Below, one piece after another: positions 19,030-33,400 of a stretch of DNA of 64,000 nt. The number at the start of each line of letters is the position of its first letter. The stretch's first letter is position 1. The position numbers and the translations under genes are program-made. The DNA lies in NCBI GenBank assembly GCA_023053575.1, contig JAKZAP010000015.1, forward strand, positions 16,874,055-16,938,054, given 5' to 3'. Under the pieces are notes generated by a model. It had not been told where the DNA came from, did not search any database, and saw nothing but the letters and a program-made list of their open reading frames with translations. The DNA comes from Branchinecta lynchi. Taxonomy: Eukaryota; Arthropoda; Branchiopoda; Anostraca; Branchinectidae.

Positions 19030-19835
19030 ATAAGAACTGAGGACACCAGCTGCGTTTTTGCAGATACCATGGTATCTGTTATCACGGTCGAAAGTCATTT
19101 TTGCAGTTATCGTGGTATCTGATACCACGGTTAAAAGGCCTTTTTGCAGCTATCGTGGTATCTCGCCAGTTAATGTGATATTTGATATTGAGATACAACG
19201 GTCCGACCGTGGTAACTGGTCGTGGTATCCGGAAACATCTAACTTTTATCAAATTTTGTCAGATTGGTGAGAAAGAAGTTTGGCACTTAGTGATGTGACT
19301 GAATATCAACCTTTTGGGATGACTTCGAAAGCGCAATTTCGGCAATTTTCATTTTTGCAGAGCAACCGTGTATCAGATACCATGGTATCTGCAAAAACAC
19401 AGCTACGATTACAGAAGTAGGTTGCATTGGCATTAGTTGCATTTTTGCAGATACCATGGTATCTGTTACCACAGTAACTGAATCTGCAATTAGCCGTTTT
19501 TGCAGTTACCGTGGTATCTGATATATGGTTACCTGCAAAAATTACTATTGCCAAAATTGCACTTTTTGAAGTCATCCCCAAAGAAAAACTGATACCCAGT
19601 TACATCACTAAGTGCTAAACTTCTTTCTTATCAATTTGACAAAATCTGATGAAAGTGAGATGACTTTTCAGATACCACGGTCGGACCGTAGTATCCGAAT
19701 ATCAGATACCACGATAACTGGCCAGATACCACGATAACTGCAAAAATACCTTTTGACCGTGGTATCAGATACCATAGTAACTACAAAAACGACTTTAGAC
19801 CGTGATATCACATACCATGGTATCTGCAAAAGCGC
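19030..19835. repeat. Large foldback element with GATACCATGGTATC palindromes
   Basis: Many short palindromes (CAGATACCATGGTATCTG, GATACCACGGTATC variants), each beside TTTTTGCAG or its inverse. They sit within a longer inverted repeat: ATCAAATTTTGTCAGATTGG (19248) matches inverted CAATTTGACAAAATCTGATG (19635), and ACTTAGTGATGTGACTG matches CAGTTACATCACTAAGT. Fragments recur at 15970-16105 and 29515-29690. No coding. Confidence 0.8.
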
Positions 19836-20244
19836 AACTATTATCCTTTAACCGATATTAAGATCTTAATTCCATTTGACTGTTTTAGGACCGAAAAAAC
19901 AAAACAAGCTGGTCCAAAATTCGGATAGGCGGTCACAGAAGCATAATAATAATAATAATAATAATACAAAGCAAGAGAAAAGGCTTTCGCCTCTAAATAA
20001 CTCTAAGAAATTTTGAGTAGTCGAACTGGTCAGAGTTAAAAATCCCATCAACAATGCACTTAAAACTAATGATCAATTCAGCATTAACCGCATCTTCGGT
20101 AAGGCTGTGCGTTGGTAAGGAATACCTTTACTGTACCTAATATTCTTGTCACTTTACTAAGCCTTGGACCTGTGATGCAAAAATGTGTAGCCTGTGCGTT
20201 GTACGGTAGTTGTACGAAAACTTTACATTCAAAAAGTTGTAGTA

Positions 20245-20403
20245 CACCGTAAAAAGTCTCTCCGAATAAGGATGCAGTATTTGCTACTGGGATTGATCTT
20301 ATCTCTATTCGGATAAGATTAATCCGAACTAGGGGTAATCTTATCTCAATAAAGATAAAATTAATTCCAGTAGCAAATACTGCAAGATTTTTTTTTTACA
20401 GTG
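20245..20403. mobile_element. Mariner-like MITE with TA target duplication
   Basis: 159 bp. Ends CACCGTAAAAA and TTTTTTACAGTG are inverted, flanked by TA on both sides. Inner inverted arms GCAGTATTTGCTACTGG / CCAGTAGCAAATACTGC. Confidence 0.85.
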
Positions 20404-20547
20404 TAGTATGGAATACTTTCATTAAATGTGCCCCAGACTTGGCCAATCTTATGTAGTAGTATCCAGTACCGTCCAGTCCTGCTATGGTAGCGTCCACTTT
20501 TGCTGTAATAGCATGCATTGGCAATAGTTACTTCTGTATGCTAATGA

Positions 20548-21116
20548 GAGCGTGTTCCATCCTTACTTACTGTAGTTACTACGCATGACGTCACGGTTTT
20601 TGGCTTCTTGGCGTCAAGGCTGGAACCGCATTTTTCTATTTTTGGCAAAAAATCATGCCAAGGGCTAATAGGGCCAATCACTTTACAGAGATTTGTGGTT
20701 GCCACGCTTATTTTTTTCTTATTTTTTTAATCCCGCGTAGAGTCTTTTCTATTAAATAAGCCTGTTTTCGAATATTTGGTGTACGACTCCTCCTCCACTC
20801 GGTGACGGTTAATATTTTCTTAAACTCTTTCACGTCACGTACTCTTTCCATAACAAAAAACATACTACAAATTTATACTTCAAACAATAATCTTTATTTT
20901 AATTATTAACATATTTCATAAATTTCAAATTACAAATCCACATTTTATCTTTTAATCACTTCTTCTACGCTTATTACGCTCCCGAGCATGGTAAGCAAAT
21001 AGTCACTATTAGTTACTATTTCGAGAAGGTAGGAAAGGTCAGTATAGTAACATTTTACGAGGATGGAACGAACATAGTAACTAACAGTTACTATGTTATA
21101 AGGCCGGAACACGCTC
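20548..21116. mobile_element. Small TIR transposon with TGA target duplication (PIF/Harbinger-like)
   Basis: Ends GAGCGTGTTCC and GGAACACGCTC are perfect inverted repeats flanked by TGA. Subterminal TAGTTACTA / TAGTAACTA blocks are also inverted. A related left end lies at about 30489. Superfamily inferred from the 3-bp duplication only. Confidence 0.75.
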
Positions 21117-21313
21117 TGAAACTTACAACTTCAGGTAACTAATTCTCAAAAAGTTTTCGTCGGGCTTCTACAAATACTAATGATCCTGCGAGGATGGACA
21201 GGATACAATAGGAGTACCGGGAAACGGCCAGCCCACACAACAACGAAATGGTTGGGGAAGAAGGGCCCTCGAAGGATAAGCTCCACGTTCTTAAAACTTA
21301 AGCGGCAACAATT

Positions 21314-21416
21314 TTAATCGCTCATATCATCATATTCATCATCATCACTTGTTTCATCCGGGTCGCAGATTTCACGCTGGCATTTCGGGCATTTGCAGTG
21401 GAACAGGTAGTTTTCC
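21314..21416 (-). CDS. SMYD5: SMYD5 last coding exon
   Basis: Acceptor CCCAACAG. It completes an Arg codon split with the previous exon, encodes [11 protein letters not shown] (post-SET zinc cysteines), then an acidic tail ([12 protein letters not shown]) and TAA. Confidence 0.92.
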
Positions 21417-24400
21417 CTGTTGGGAGAGAGATGTTACAACGATAGTTCGATCAAGTTGAGGAGATGGGCATTTTTGGGTCTTACTGAGCAGAGGAGGAGC
21501 TTTCCGGGCAAGCCGTGGCCTAACTGGATAACTTTTCATACTAGTTCGAGCAATAATACAATAGTTGCGTTTTCAATTCTCGATTCTCCTCTCAATTCTC
21601 CTATTTTGCGTATTATGACAATTGAGATGAAGCCAATTCTCCTTTTTTTTTCGTTTATGTCAGAATCGAAGACGGGGAAAGCTGCGTGATTCATCTCTGT
21701 GACTATTGAGATAAAGCGAATTCTCCTTTTTTTGCAGTTTTTGTCAGAATCGAGAACGGTAAGAGCTGCAATTCTGCAAAATCGAGAAGTTACTCCGGTA
21801 ATCAATTCTCCATTCTTCTTCATGATTGGTCAGTAAAGGGCGGCTGTCCAACCCGTATAGGCAGGTACTAACGAGTGGCTAAATTGGTGTCTTCTGTCAA
21901 AAACGAGAATGGAGAGGCGAGAACTGAGAATTCACATCAAAAATTAAGTTACTATTTGCTGCAGATTCTTTTGGCGTGCAGATTGTCTACGAAATTTCTG
22001 GAAGCATTGGCAGAATCGATGACGATATTTTACCTGGAAGGTCGTTCCAAAATCACTATTCTCGAAGACCATCTACCAATGTCTTTCAGCTCCATGCTGC
22101 CGCTATCGTAAAAAACTTTCGAATCTGTGACGTATTTTAAAATGTCATATTTCAGATTTTAAATTTATCGTTGTGTTTTTTACTCCCCGCCTCTTCCGGT
22201 TATTCGCACTTAGTTTTTTACTTTAAAGTAAAAGACCCAGTTTCAATTTTGAAGAAAAGTTGACTAACTTTGACAAAAAAAAAACAGAAGCCCTGCAACC
22301 CGATGAATTTTTTTTAGCCTGCGTAGTAGTATGGTAGTAGTACGAAAGCGTTGTGTATAATACTATGCAATAGCAAAGAATACTATAATTTAATGTGCCT
22401 CAGACTGGTCAAATCTTATGTAGTAGTATCCAGTAGCATCCTGTCTTGCCATAGTAGCATCCAGTCTTGCTAATAGTAGCATATAGTAGTATGCAGTAAC
22501 ACTATAGCCTTGAAGCAGAAGCATGTAGTAGCATCGTTAGTACTGCATGCTACTTTTTCGTACTACTTCATAGTACTATTTTGAGATGAATTTTTCACCG
22601 GGATACTATGTAATAGCAAAGAATACTATCATTTAATGTGCCTCTGTCTGGTCCAATCTTATGTAGTAGTATCCAGTAGCATCCTGTCTTGCCATAGTAG
22701 CATCGAGTCTTGCTAATAGTAGCATATAGAAGTATGCAGTAACACTGTAGCCTTGAAGTAGAAGCATGTAGTAGCAACGTTAGTACTGCATTCTACTTTT
22801 TCGTACTACTTCATAGTACTATTTTTTAGATAAATTTTTCATCGGGAAACTGACAGTATAGAAGAAGCTGTACAGAAACACGCGTCGAAAATTATACCGG
22901 GACCTAGCTTCCAGTCATACGATCAGGCGCTGTCATCCCGTGACCACATTCAGTCACATCTGTACGTAATTTGGTTCGTTAGTTTGGTTATTACCCATTC
23001 TTGCGTTTCCTCTTGGTTACACTTGGAACGAAGACATCCAAGATATATTGCCACCATCATCACACATATGTAGACAAAACTAGCTAATGGTGGGTTTACA
23101 TACTGCGTAGAATCCGAGCGTATTTTACGCACGTTTTGAGCTTGAAAACATGTCTAGCAATACGGACGTACTTGAGAAATCGGTCCGTTCTGCATCCAAA
23201 TACGTCCGTATTGCTAGAAACTTTTGCAAGCTCAAAACGTACGTAAAATACGCTCGGATTTCAAAATACGCTCCGATTGTGTGTAAATGGACCAGTCAGT
23301 TACCGTGGTCTGTGATTGGCCCAAAGTTACGTTTCAAAATGGCGTAGATGGGTTTTTCCATCTCATCTATTTTACGTTTTCAGCGTCTTTTCTTCCCAAT
23401 TTCGACCGTAAAAAGGTCTTATTACTGGCGTTATTAACAGGTGTGACTACAGTGGGGCCAGGCATCAGTGTTGAGAATCCCAAGTCTATACTCTCGAAGA
23501 AAAGAACTGATGTTAAATTTCGGTAAGAAGCTGTTAGCAAATGAGAGGTACCGATTCTTGCCCCCCCCCCCCCCCCCCCCGATGCCCCGAAAAACAGCAG
23601 GACAAGACGGCAAATAAATTAATGTCTGTCAAAGGGCGAACCTCGAAGTTCATGAGCTCGTTTGTGGCCTTTTTTACAGATTTTTAACAAAGTGAACAGT
23701 TAGCGTGATATTTTTATTTCATTCATGTAAATGACCAGCATAATTTAGTATCTTCTTCTGAAAAAAGCTACGAAGTTGGTTTGTCAATAAACGATTTCGA
23801 TTTCGACAACCTGTATCAATTTTTTTCACAAATCAATAATGTAGTACGCAAACAATTCTAATTTTGTTGTCTAAACCATGTGTCTTTTTATAGTATTTAT
23901 AGTTTCACTCATGGATCAGTTACTTTAGGCAAAGTTTTGTTTTAAACCACATATTTGGTACTCCTCAGTTTTGAGGTAAATAAATGAATAAATAAAGATA
24001 GCTACGTTTAAACAAAAATTCAAAATTATAATAATGTTTCTGCCAGGAAAGCAAACTTGGCTACGGCAGGACAGTAACCAGTATTAATCAATTAAAAATA
24101 TACAGTCAACAGACTAACTGAGTAGGTCAAGATAGAAAAAATAAATATTACAAATATTACAAATAATAACCCATGGCTTGAACTTTAAAAACAAGACAAG
24201 AGAAAAAACAAACAGGAAACAAGAAAGAAGGAAAACAAAACTGGAGAGAAAAACCTAGAGGACAGCATTATAAACATTTACTTCTGAAATGACCCTTCGC
24301 TGCTCACTTAGAGGAGATAAGATCATTCAAATCCCGAATTTCTAAAGGAAGTAAATTCCAAACAGTCGGTGCAAAATATCGAATTAAAAAAGAACCTCTT

Positions 24401-27400
24401 TGTATGGCACTTGCCCTTCGGCCAAGTGCCATATGGCCATTCCCGATGAAAAATGTGTAGCCTGCGTAGTAGTACGGTAGTAGTACGAAAACGTTGCATT
24501 TAATACTATACAATACCAAAGAATACTATCATTTAATGTGCCTCAGACTGGTCCAATCTTATGTAGAAGTATCCAGTAGCATCCTGTCTTGCCATAGTAG
24601 CATCCAGTCTTGCTAATAGAAGCATATAATATTATGCAGTAACACGGTAGCCTTGAAGTAGAAGCATGAAAGAAGAAATCGGGTTGTAATTTCTGTCCGT
24701 CAGTCGGTCTGTCGGTACCGGTTTTGCTAGTTCGGGATAAGTTAGGACGATGAAACTTGGCAGGCGTATCAGGGACCGGACCAGATTAAATTAGAAATAG
24801 CCGCTTCCCCGATCCGACCATCTAAAGGGGAGTGGAGGGAGGGAGAATCCGGAAAAATTTGGAAAAATTAGATATTTTTAGCTTTCGAACAGGTGATCGG
24901 ATCTTAATGAAACTTGATATATCGAAGGACCTTGTGTCTCAGACGTTCGATTTTAAATCCAGACCGGATCCGGTGACATTGGGGGGGAGTCGGAGGGGGG
25001 AACCGGAAATGTTGGGAAACGCCTAGAGTGGAGAGATCCGGATGAAACTTGGTGGAAAGAACATGCACAAATCCTAGATACGTAACTGACATAACCAGAA
25101 CTGATCCGCTCACTTTGGGGGAGTTGGGGGGGGGGGGGGTCCAAATTTCTAGTGATCCCGCGAGTTCGGTGCTTCCTGATGTGCTAGAACGATGAAAATT
25201 GGCAGACATGTCAGGGTCCAGACCAGATTAAATAGGAAATAGTCAATTCCCCGATCCAACCATCTGGGGGGGGTGGGGGGTGGAGGGAGCGGGAAGCCAA
25301 AAGTTGAGGTATTTTTTTACTTGCGAACGGGTTGTCGGATCTTGAGGAAAGTTGATATTTAGGATGACGTCGTGTCTCGGACGTCCGACTAAAAATCCGG
25401 ACCGTATCCGATGACACTGGGGGGAGTTGGAGGAGGGAACCGGAAATACTGAGAAACGCTTAGAGTGGAGGGATCGGGATGAAACTTGGTGGGAAGAACA
25501 AGCACAAGTCGTAGATATGTCACTGACATAACCGGGCGACATAACCGGGCCGGATGCGGGCACTGTCGGGGAGTTTGGGGGGGGGGGGTCCGGATTTCTG
25601 GCGATCCCACTAGTTCGGCATACTTCCTGATGTGCTAGGACGATGAAACTTGGCAGGTGTGACAGGGATCCGAACAAATTGACTTGAGAATAGTCGTTTC
25701 CCCGATCCGACCATCGTGGGGGGAGTGGATGGATGGGAGTCTGGAATCTAGTTGCATGCATAACTTTTGAACGGGTGATCGGATTTGAATGAAACTTGTC
25801 AGATGTAAAGAACTATCGCCTCAGATGTTCAGTGTCAAGCCCGGGTCGGGTCCAATATCTGTGGGGGGATGGGGCGGGGGAGGGGGACTGGAAAACTCAA
25901 GAAACACTTAAAGGAGAGGGATTGGGACGGAACTTAATGGAGAGAACAAGCATTAGGCGTAGATACGAAATTGACGGAGCCAGATGGTTTTGGGGCTTTT
26001 TTTCGTACTACTTCATAGTACTATTTTGAGATGAATTTTTCATCGGGTAGCTCTTGTTCTTTTGAGAATCACCAGCTACTCAGCTTGAAGTAACGTTCTC
26101 ACAGAACATTTTCTTAAGAGGGGGAAAAAGTACCGTTAAATAATAAGGCCATTTTTGTTGTTTCGTTTTTAAGAAAATACCATTTTTTGGCAGATGTTGG
26201 ACTGTTTTGTCGGATGCCGGATTTTTTTTTTAGTAAAATACTATTTTTTTGCAGACGCTGGACTCACCTCAGGATTTTGTGTCGGGAGTGTCGACTCCTG
26301 CTTAGCGTGCATTCATCCAAATAGCTGATAAAGATTTCTTCTCCCTCTTGAATAGGCCGCATGGCAACGAGGCTCACACTGAAGAATAAAAGAATTTATA
26401 TAAAGAATAACAATAGTAACTCTTCGGCCCTCCTTGGCAAGGGTCCTCTTCAGGCTAAACCCGCTCAAGTTGGTATTTTGGAACGATGGTTGGTGAGCAT
26501 CGTTGGGAAAAGTTAACAATTGTGCAATTGGGAAAATTTAACGATCGTTAAAGCTGCAGTAAGCTCCGCCCAGAAATAAAGTTGACGACTGTTCATTGTT
26601 CACAACTGTTAAGTTTCTGGAACGCAAGCTCAGTCTAATTTATTCCGGTTTGTTTCTAATCACGATCCGGCCAGCATAGAAGTCTGGTCACATGGGCATA
26701 GCTGGCCCCGAGGAAATTGGCCGCATGCCCATAGCTAGCTGGCCCGAGATCCTCTGTAAATATGTGTATTTGCGACTCGAATATTTTGTCCTCCTCTAAA
26801 TGAACTGGAATATTTTTTAACCATTCTTAACCAACTAAGAAACACAGGTCCTTCTATACTATTTCGTTCTGGTGTCACTCATGTTCTGCGAAAGAAGGAG
26901 ATAAAAAAGATGAGATCATGTTATTTTAAATATGCGAAGCACCTGCTCCACTTGTCGAAATTATGCCATAACCATACTTTGACGGAGAAGTTCAAAATTC
27001 AAGATGCAATTGTTACCCTTTTGAATGTTTCTTCGTCGCTATCAAAAATCATTGACAACAGAACCCAACCAGCGCACGACCTTCTACACTGCTTCCTGGC
27101 CGACGATTGAAATTATGTGTCTTTTTGTGTATGTTTATGTGTTTTATTTACTTTCTTCATTTACTCCGCTTTCTGAAAACGGCGGGTTATAAATAAATTA
27201 CTTACTTACTTACTTACAGGCTAAAGAGAAATTTCTAATTGTGAATATATGGGTAAATCGTTTTGCGGCGGGCGTAGACATTAGCCACAGTTTATATCTT
27301 GCTATGTTGTATTTCAGTTTTTGTGTGTTTTGTGTATTTAGCTGATGTAGATCAATTGCAGTTATTGTTTTGATTTTTCTTTCCTTTTTCTTCTTTTCAT

Positions 27401-30400
27401 TCTCCATTTAGAACGATTTTTTTGTCATAAAAATTGGTCATAAATATATCATCATCATCATCATCATATCACAGCAGTGACACACCATTAAAAATCGACA
27501 TCGAATGTAAATAAATCATGGACACTCACTGACAGGGGACAGGAACGAAAGTAAGAAAATAAATTGAAAGGACTTACCTGTGGTTATTATAGGGAAAAGT
27601 AGCTTGTGCATTCGGCTCACAGCTGTGATTGGCTGCACTCTGTGTGACGTAGAGACCAGAACCCTCACAGCTAAGGAATGTCCCAGACTCTGAAAAAGAA
27701 TCGTGTAATTATTTTATATGAATCATTAATTTATTCCGTCTCCTCAGAGGTCAGTTACTACGAGATAGGCTGGAAGAAATATGGGAGATTATTTCCACTT
27801 TCGCAGATGGTCACAGAACTCGAGGTGGCCGTAGGTCCAGAGATGTTTCGACTCCGAATCCGGGTTCGAATCCGGGATTCGTCATTTCGGCTGGATTCCA
27901 ATCTTCTGCTTTTCAGGCGGGATTCGGACCCAGATTGCAAACCCTCAATCTTACTATCCCCTTAAATTTCTAGTCTACATCCTTCCAGTTTCCGTTTTTC
28001 CAGTTTTTACACAGTGGGCTTCGGCAATCCAACTTTTTGGTCTCCACCACCGACCACCCTGAGTAATTTATCACGTTAGCCTATCTGATTACCTTAGAAA
28101 TAAGTGCTTTTCGTCAGTGCCTATCAGTGCTTTTTAAATTATAACGTATGTACATGATTTGATTTTTGATAAGATCCGATTCGATTCCGGATTCCAATTC
28201 TCAGCATGAAATGGTGGATTCAGAGTCGGAATCGGATACGTACCTATTTCATGATAGGATTCGCCCATCTCTGCACCGGTCTTTTCTTCCATCGACATCT
28301 ACAGCAGGAATCCCTACAACACGGCCTCACTCTGACGAAGGGGTGGTTCTGACGGAGGGGCTTAACCTAGCTCTCGATGCTAACTAGCGCAGTAGGCTGC
28401 CGAAGGTCTGAAGAACAGAGATGGGCGAATCCGATCATGAAAGGATTCGAATCCAAATCCAGGGCTAGTTCGAATCCGATTCCGAATCCGAATCCAACAT
28501 TTCACTCTGAGGATTGGGATCCAGATTCGAGTCGGACCTTAACAAAATCGAATCTTGTACATAAGTTAAATTTTAAAACTCAGTAAGGACAAAAAAGCAC
28601 TGGTGCATAAGGCAAATGAGACGGTACAGTTGATTGGACGACGTAAATCATATTTCTAGGTTTTTCATGTCGGCTTGTTATAGTATGGGTTTCCTCTCGG
28701 CAACCAGGAATGAACTGGGGGCTAGTTCAGCACAATACCTTAAAGTTCAATGGGCGGATCAAACAATCAAGATACCACATTACCACCCCCTAGGATACGA
28801 TGTTACATCAGAAATCGGCAGATTCCTCGACAACTTATTTTGGCTAATATGTCGTTACGCCATTTTTTGCTTACTGCCATCCTCCGATTACTAGCTTCGA
28901 CAAGTATAAGCGGAGTTTATTTTTTTTTCTTATCTATTCGCTGTTATTACATACTCCGGATTATTTGTATTGTTGGCAAATATTCATATTGACCGTTCTA
29001 ACTGAGAATCCCTTGTAAGCTCTGGAATCAACTGCAGGTAGGTTTATATTTGTACATTTTTGGCAGTGTTGTAACTTTATATCCAGAAAACAAAAACTTT
29101 TCTTCGGTACTGCAACAGCCGAGAGTTTCATGAGATAACAATAGAGCAATCCGCCAGCTACAACGCAGGTTAATTTTAGCAAACATGCCACTCTAGTCAC
29201 CCAGATCTACAAAGAGATTGATTTTCGTACATGGCCGAGAGTTTTTGGATTTCCGCGCCTTGCAATACCATGCTCTGAAATTATCTCCGCCGATACGCCG
29301 AAGCGTCAATGTCATGCGATAACAAGAAAACGGCTTATTTTTGAAGCGCTATATAGTGTAAGTCAGAAATATTTATTTGCGAAGCATGTCATAAAAATTA
29401 AAGCATAGTTGGTGCCCATTGTACTTTAAGTACAGTGTGTAAAAGTCGGAAAACAATTAGAAACTGGAGCGGATTCGTAAGATTCAGGGTTTGGAATCCA
29501 AGTCCGAAGCTTCTTACTCACCAATCTGACAAAATTTGATGAAAGTGAGATGACTTTTCAGATACCAAGACCAGTTACCACGGTCGGACCATGATATTTG
29601 AATATCAGATGCCACGATAACTGCAAAAACGACTTTAGACCGTGGTATCAAATACCATGGTATCTGCAAAAACGCAACTATTGACAACTGTGAAAAAAAC
29701 AAAGTTGTATGAAAGAGACAGACATGCGAGTGACATAAGAAAATGACGCTTCGTCAATTGTTAACGTAAGTTCAGTGTGTGTTAAAGGTTAATATATGGT
29801 AGAGGTATCTTAATCAGCCGTGACAGGCTTTACTGGCGTTGCTGTTCTCCAGCCAGGTAGTGCAATGGGCGGTTGGGCGGAAGCCATCTCAGTGCTTTCG
29901 CACACCTTCCCGATGAAAAAGTGTAGGCTGTGTAGTTGTACGATAGTTGTACGAAATAGGTGCATGTATCGATATGTAATAGTACAGAAAATAATTTAAT
30001 ATGACTACGACTGAGCCAATCTTAAGACTTAGTACCCAGTATCATCATGTCTTGTTATAGTAGAATCCTGTCTTGAAATAGTAGCATCCAGACATGCCAA
30101 TAGTAGCAAGTAGTGGGAACAGATACTACTGTAAAGCTATTACAACTTACAACTCCGTATGGCTAATTCTTGAAAATTTGTCATAGGGTTCCTTGTCCCT
30201 TTCCCCAGATTTCTCAATATATCCATCTGAGGCTGGGAAAACTCCGTGGAGTCTGAGATATTACGTGGCTGAGTACCTAAAGAAGACCTAGAGCTCAGAA
30301 GACTCTTCATTTCACAAAGTCACATCAGGTCATGTCACAAAGCTCATCATTTTCCAGTAGTCGGCTCACACGTTAGTTGACCCCCCAAAAATACAACAGT

Positions 30401-33400
30401 TCGCCCAAACGTCACAAAGCACACGTTTTCTGATAGTTGGCCAAAACATGTTAACCTTTCCATAAATGATCCAGCAGCACTGAACGAAGTAATGAGCGTG
30501 TTCCACCCTTCTAAAAGCAGAAAGTATTAGTTACTATTTTCGTTCTAACCTCGCGAAAAGTTACTACGCTGACCGTTCCAACCTTCCCGGGGGTCAGTGG
30601 TGAACCTGTAAGACAAGCTCAAGCCCAGCCAACTTCAAATGGGTGCCTGGAGAAATCTGGGGAAGGTAACAAAGAGGGTGTGAGAAGACTCGCAGACCTC
30701 TTAGTCTCTTAGTCAAGTTTAGTCAGAACTTTGGAGACGTTCAGTGCTTGGGAGTATATTCAGTGATTGGAAATCAGGATTTAAATGATGTATGCCGAGT
30801 TCACCAATAAATGAACCTCACCGGCTGAACTTCCCCTCCACAGCCACAAACCTTACCCTTCGAAGAATACCGCTCGAATTAACATTAGCTTCCGGATAGT
30901 AGAGATAGGGTCTAGCACAGACCGACCGGAAACTCATATCGCAGCAGAGTAACAAATATCAACACCGCCGAGTCTGGCCTGAAAAGGCCAATCCAGCACC
31001 TTTAACTTTTGTCGCGAAGTTAGCACATACCTTTTTCCATGTCTTCGTAAATCTTGTCAATCAATTTATCCAGCTTCTCTTTCTCATCTTCTGGTAAGTC
31101 AGAATCTTCCACGGCTCTTACCCATTGGCTAATGGGACTGGTACCAACGCCCTGGGAATTTCGGCCAATCAGGGCGAAGAGGGAACGAAATCCCTCAGGG
31201 GTCACAAACTAGAAAGAAAAAAGATGAAGGAATATCCCGGTTGCTTAATTTCTCTTTTATGTATTTAAGTTACTCTAAACAGGTGTTCAGAATAAAAGAA
31301 AAGTGAAGCTAGATACACATATGTAGGTACACACACCAAGAACAAATAAGCACCAGAACCTCCGTCTCGCTATCTCTGTAATACGACCATACGGTGTCGA
31401 ATAGATTCCTAAACTCTGCCCGGTGCAAACGAGAGTGGAAGCTACACGGATCGTCACAATTCGTTACCTCTATACACAGCTATATCGCAGTAAGCCCCGG
31501 AGAAGAAATTTCCAAAGTAAAAGCCGATTGGTTGTCTGGACGCGCTGAAGAGCGGGTCAGCGCGCCTCCTGCAATTTTTCTGTTGATTTGCGCAACAGCA
31601 ATGAGGGAGTAGACCTTCACCAACTGAAAGTTTGGCAAATACCTCTAGCTCAACTCGTTTCGTCGGGCTATCCATAGTTACTGCATTGGACCAAAGACGG
31701 AGGTTCTACTGGCTTACTTGTTCTTCTCCAACACACACTAGCCTCGAGGACAAGAAGCAGTCAGGAAAGACAAAAGTACCGTACCTCTTGGAGTTCAGGA
31801 TCCTGAAAGGCTTCGGCGACCAAGGACCTCAAAACCACTATCTGTATAGCAAACTGCTCGCCTAGTAACTTATGGCCCAGAGCCGTTTCTTCCTCAACTG
31901 TTTTGTGGCAAAACTGAAAATGAAGTTATTTAGGCGGAGCAGAGAATCCAAATCCGGATTCGAATCCAGGATTCTTCCTTTTTGCCGGATTCGAAGCTTC
32001 TGCTTACCAGGCTGGATTCGCATTCGGACTCGGATTCCAAAACTTCAATCTTACGAATCCGCTAAAAATTTCTAGTCTACATCCTTCCAGTTTCCTCTTC
32101 CCAATTTTTACACAGTGGGCTTAGTCAACTATATGATCACCACACTCACCCTTCCTCAGTAATCTACCACATTATCCGATTACGTTAGATATCAGTGATT
32201 TTTTTTTACCATAAATTACGTCTACGATTCGATTTTTATTAAGATCGGATTCGATTCCGGATTCGAATCCTCAGCACGAAATGGTGGATTCGGAATAGAA
32301 TTGGTATATATCCTGGACTCGGATTCGAATCCTTTCATGGTCGGACTCGCCCATCTCTGAGGCGAAGACAAAGTTCATTATGAATTATCCGCCAAAATCT
32401 ACCTACAACTACAATTTAAAACTCGGTGATCCACATCATTTTATAGGCACAAAAGGCTGAATAGTATAATTCACTTAAAAATAAACCGAGGCTATCGGCC
32501 GAATGGCGTGTTGAATGAGTTGGATAAATAATCCTTGAGCCCAATCTGACTGGGAAACATATACCCAAACAATGCACAAAACAGATAGGTCAGCTTCAAT
32601 GCTTTGGCAGCCAAATTTCGGCACTTTGTGGCAACGGTCCTCGTCAGGCTGTCAAACTTCATTGATAACGCTCGAGAAGGAACGAACCTTCAAGATCCGT
32701 TCTGACTGCAGGTTTGTTCTTCGAAAGTTACTCATACCTAAATATTCTGGATTACCCTTCCCTCCACTCCCCCCACGATGGTCAAGTCCGGGAAGTGACT
32801 ATTTCCAAGTCAGTTTCATCGAGTCCGTGATATGCCTGCGAAGTTTCATCATCGTAGCACATCCTGAAGTACCCTAACTCGCGATCACCGGACCGACCGA
32901 CTGACTGAGCGACCGACAGACCGACCGAACGACGGAAAATTGATCGGTATATGGCACATGCTCGGAAGGCAAGTGCCATATAACCGACTGATTTTAAGAA
33001 AAAGTCTATTATTCTTTACGAAAAGCCGACTGTAAATCGTGGCGCTTTGCGCTATCTCGGTTATTTTTTCCCGACTGGCCGACAAAATTAGGGGGGCCTC
33101 CCCCCCCCCCATACGTGACGCCCCTGGTCATACCTATAACCTTCCCTTACCATTTTTAGAACTGCCCTTAATTCATCCTTCTTCGGGTGTTGTTTCAGCA
33201 GTGCCAGTATTCGAGCGATAAGCATCACAGTAGCTGTTTCTGGTGGGTAGTGCATTTGCCTACAAGTACAAGAAAGCTATGCCTGACCGAAAAGTCTAAT
33301 TTTGTTTCCTATAACTGAAATATAAAAATAATATGGGTTATAAAGTATGAGGGAAAAATGAGAAAGAGAAGAGAGGAATTGATTTGACTGAAAAGTATCG

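Larger units (their letters stand above)
20171..21164. mobile_element. CCCGATG-family MITE with two nested elements
   Basis: Left end GATGCAAAAATGTGTAGCC and right end TTTTCGTCGGG match the family consensus, diverged. It is interrupted by a mariner-like MITE (20245-20403) and a TGA-flanked element (20548-21116). Confidence 0.65.

Noticed and set aside
27838..28590. ORFs rich in [13 protein letters not shown] residues as a repeat protein
   Set aside because: The coding look comes from GGATTCGAATCC repeats of a hAT MITE read in frame.
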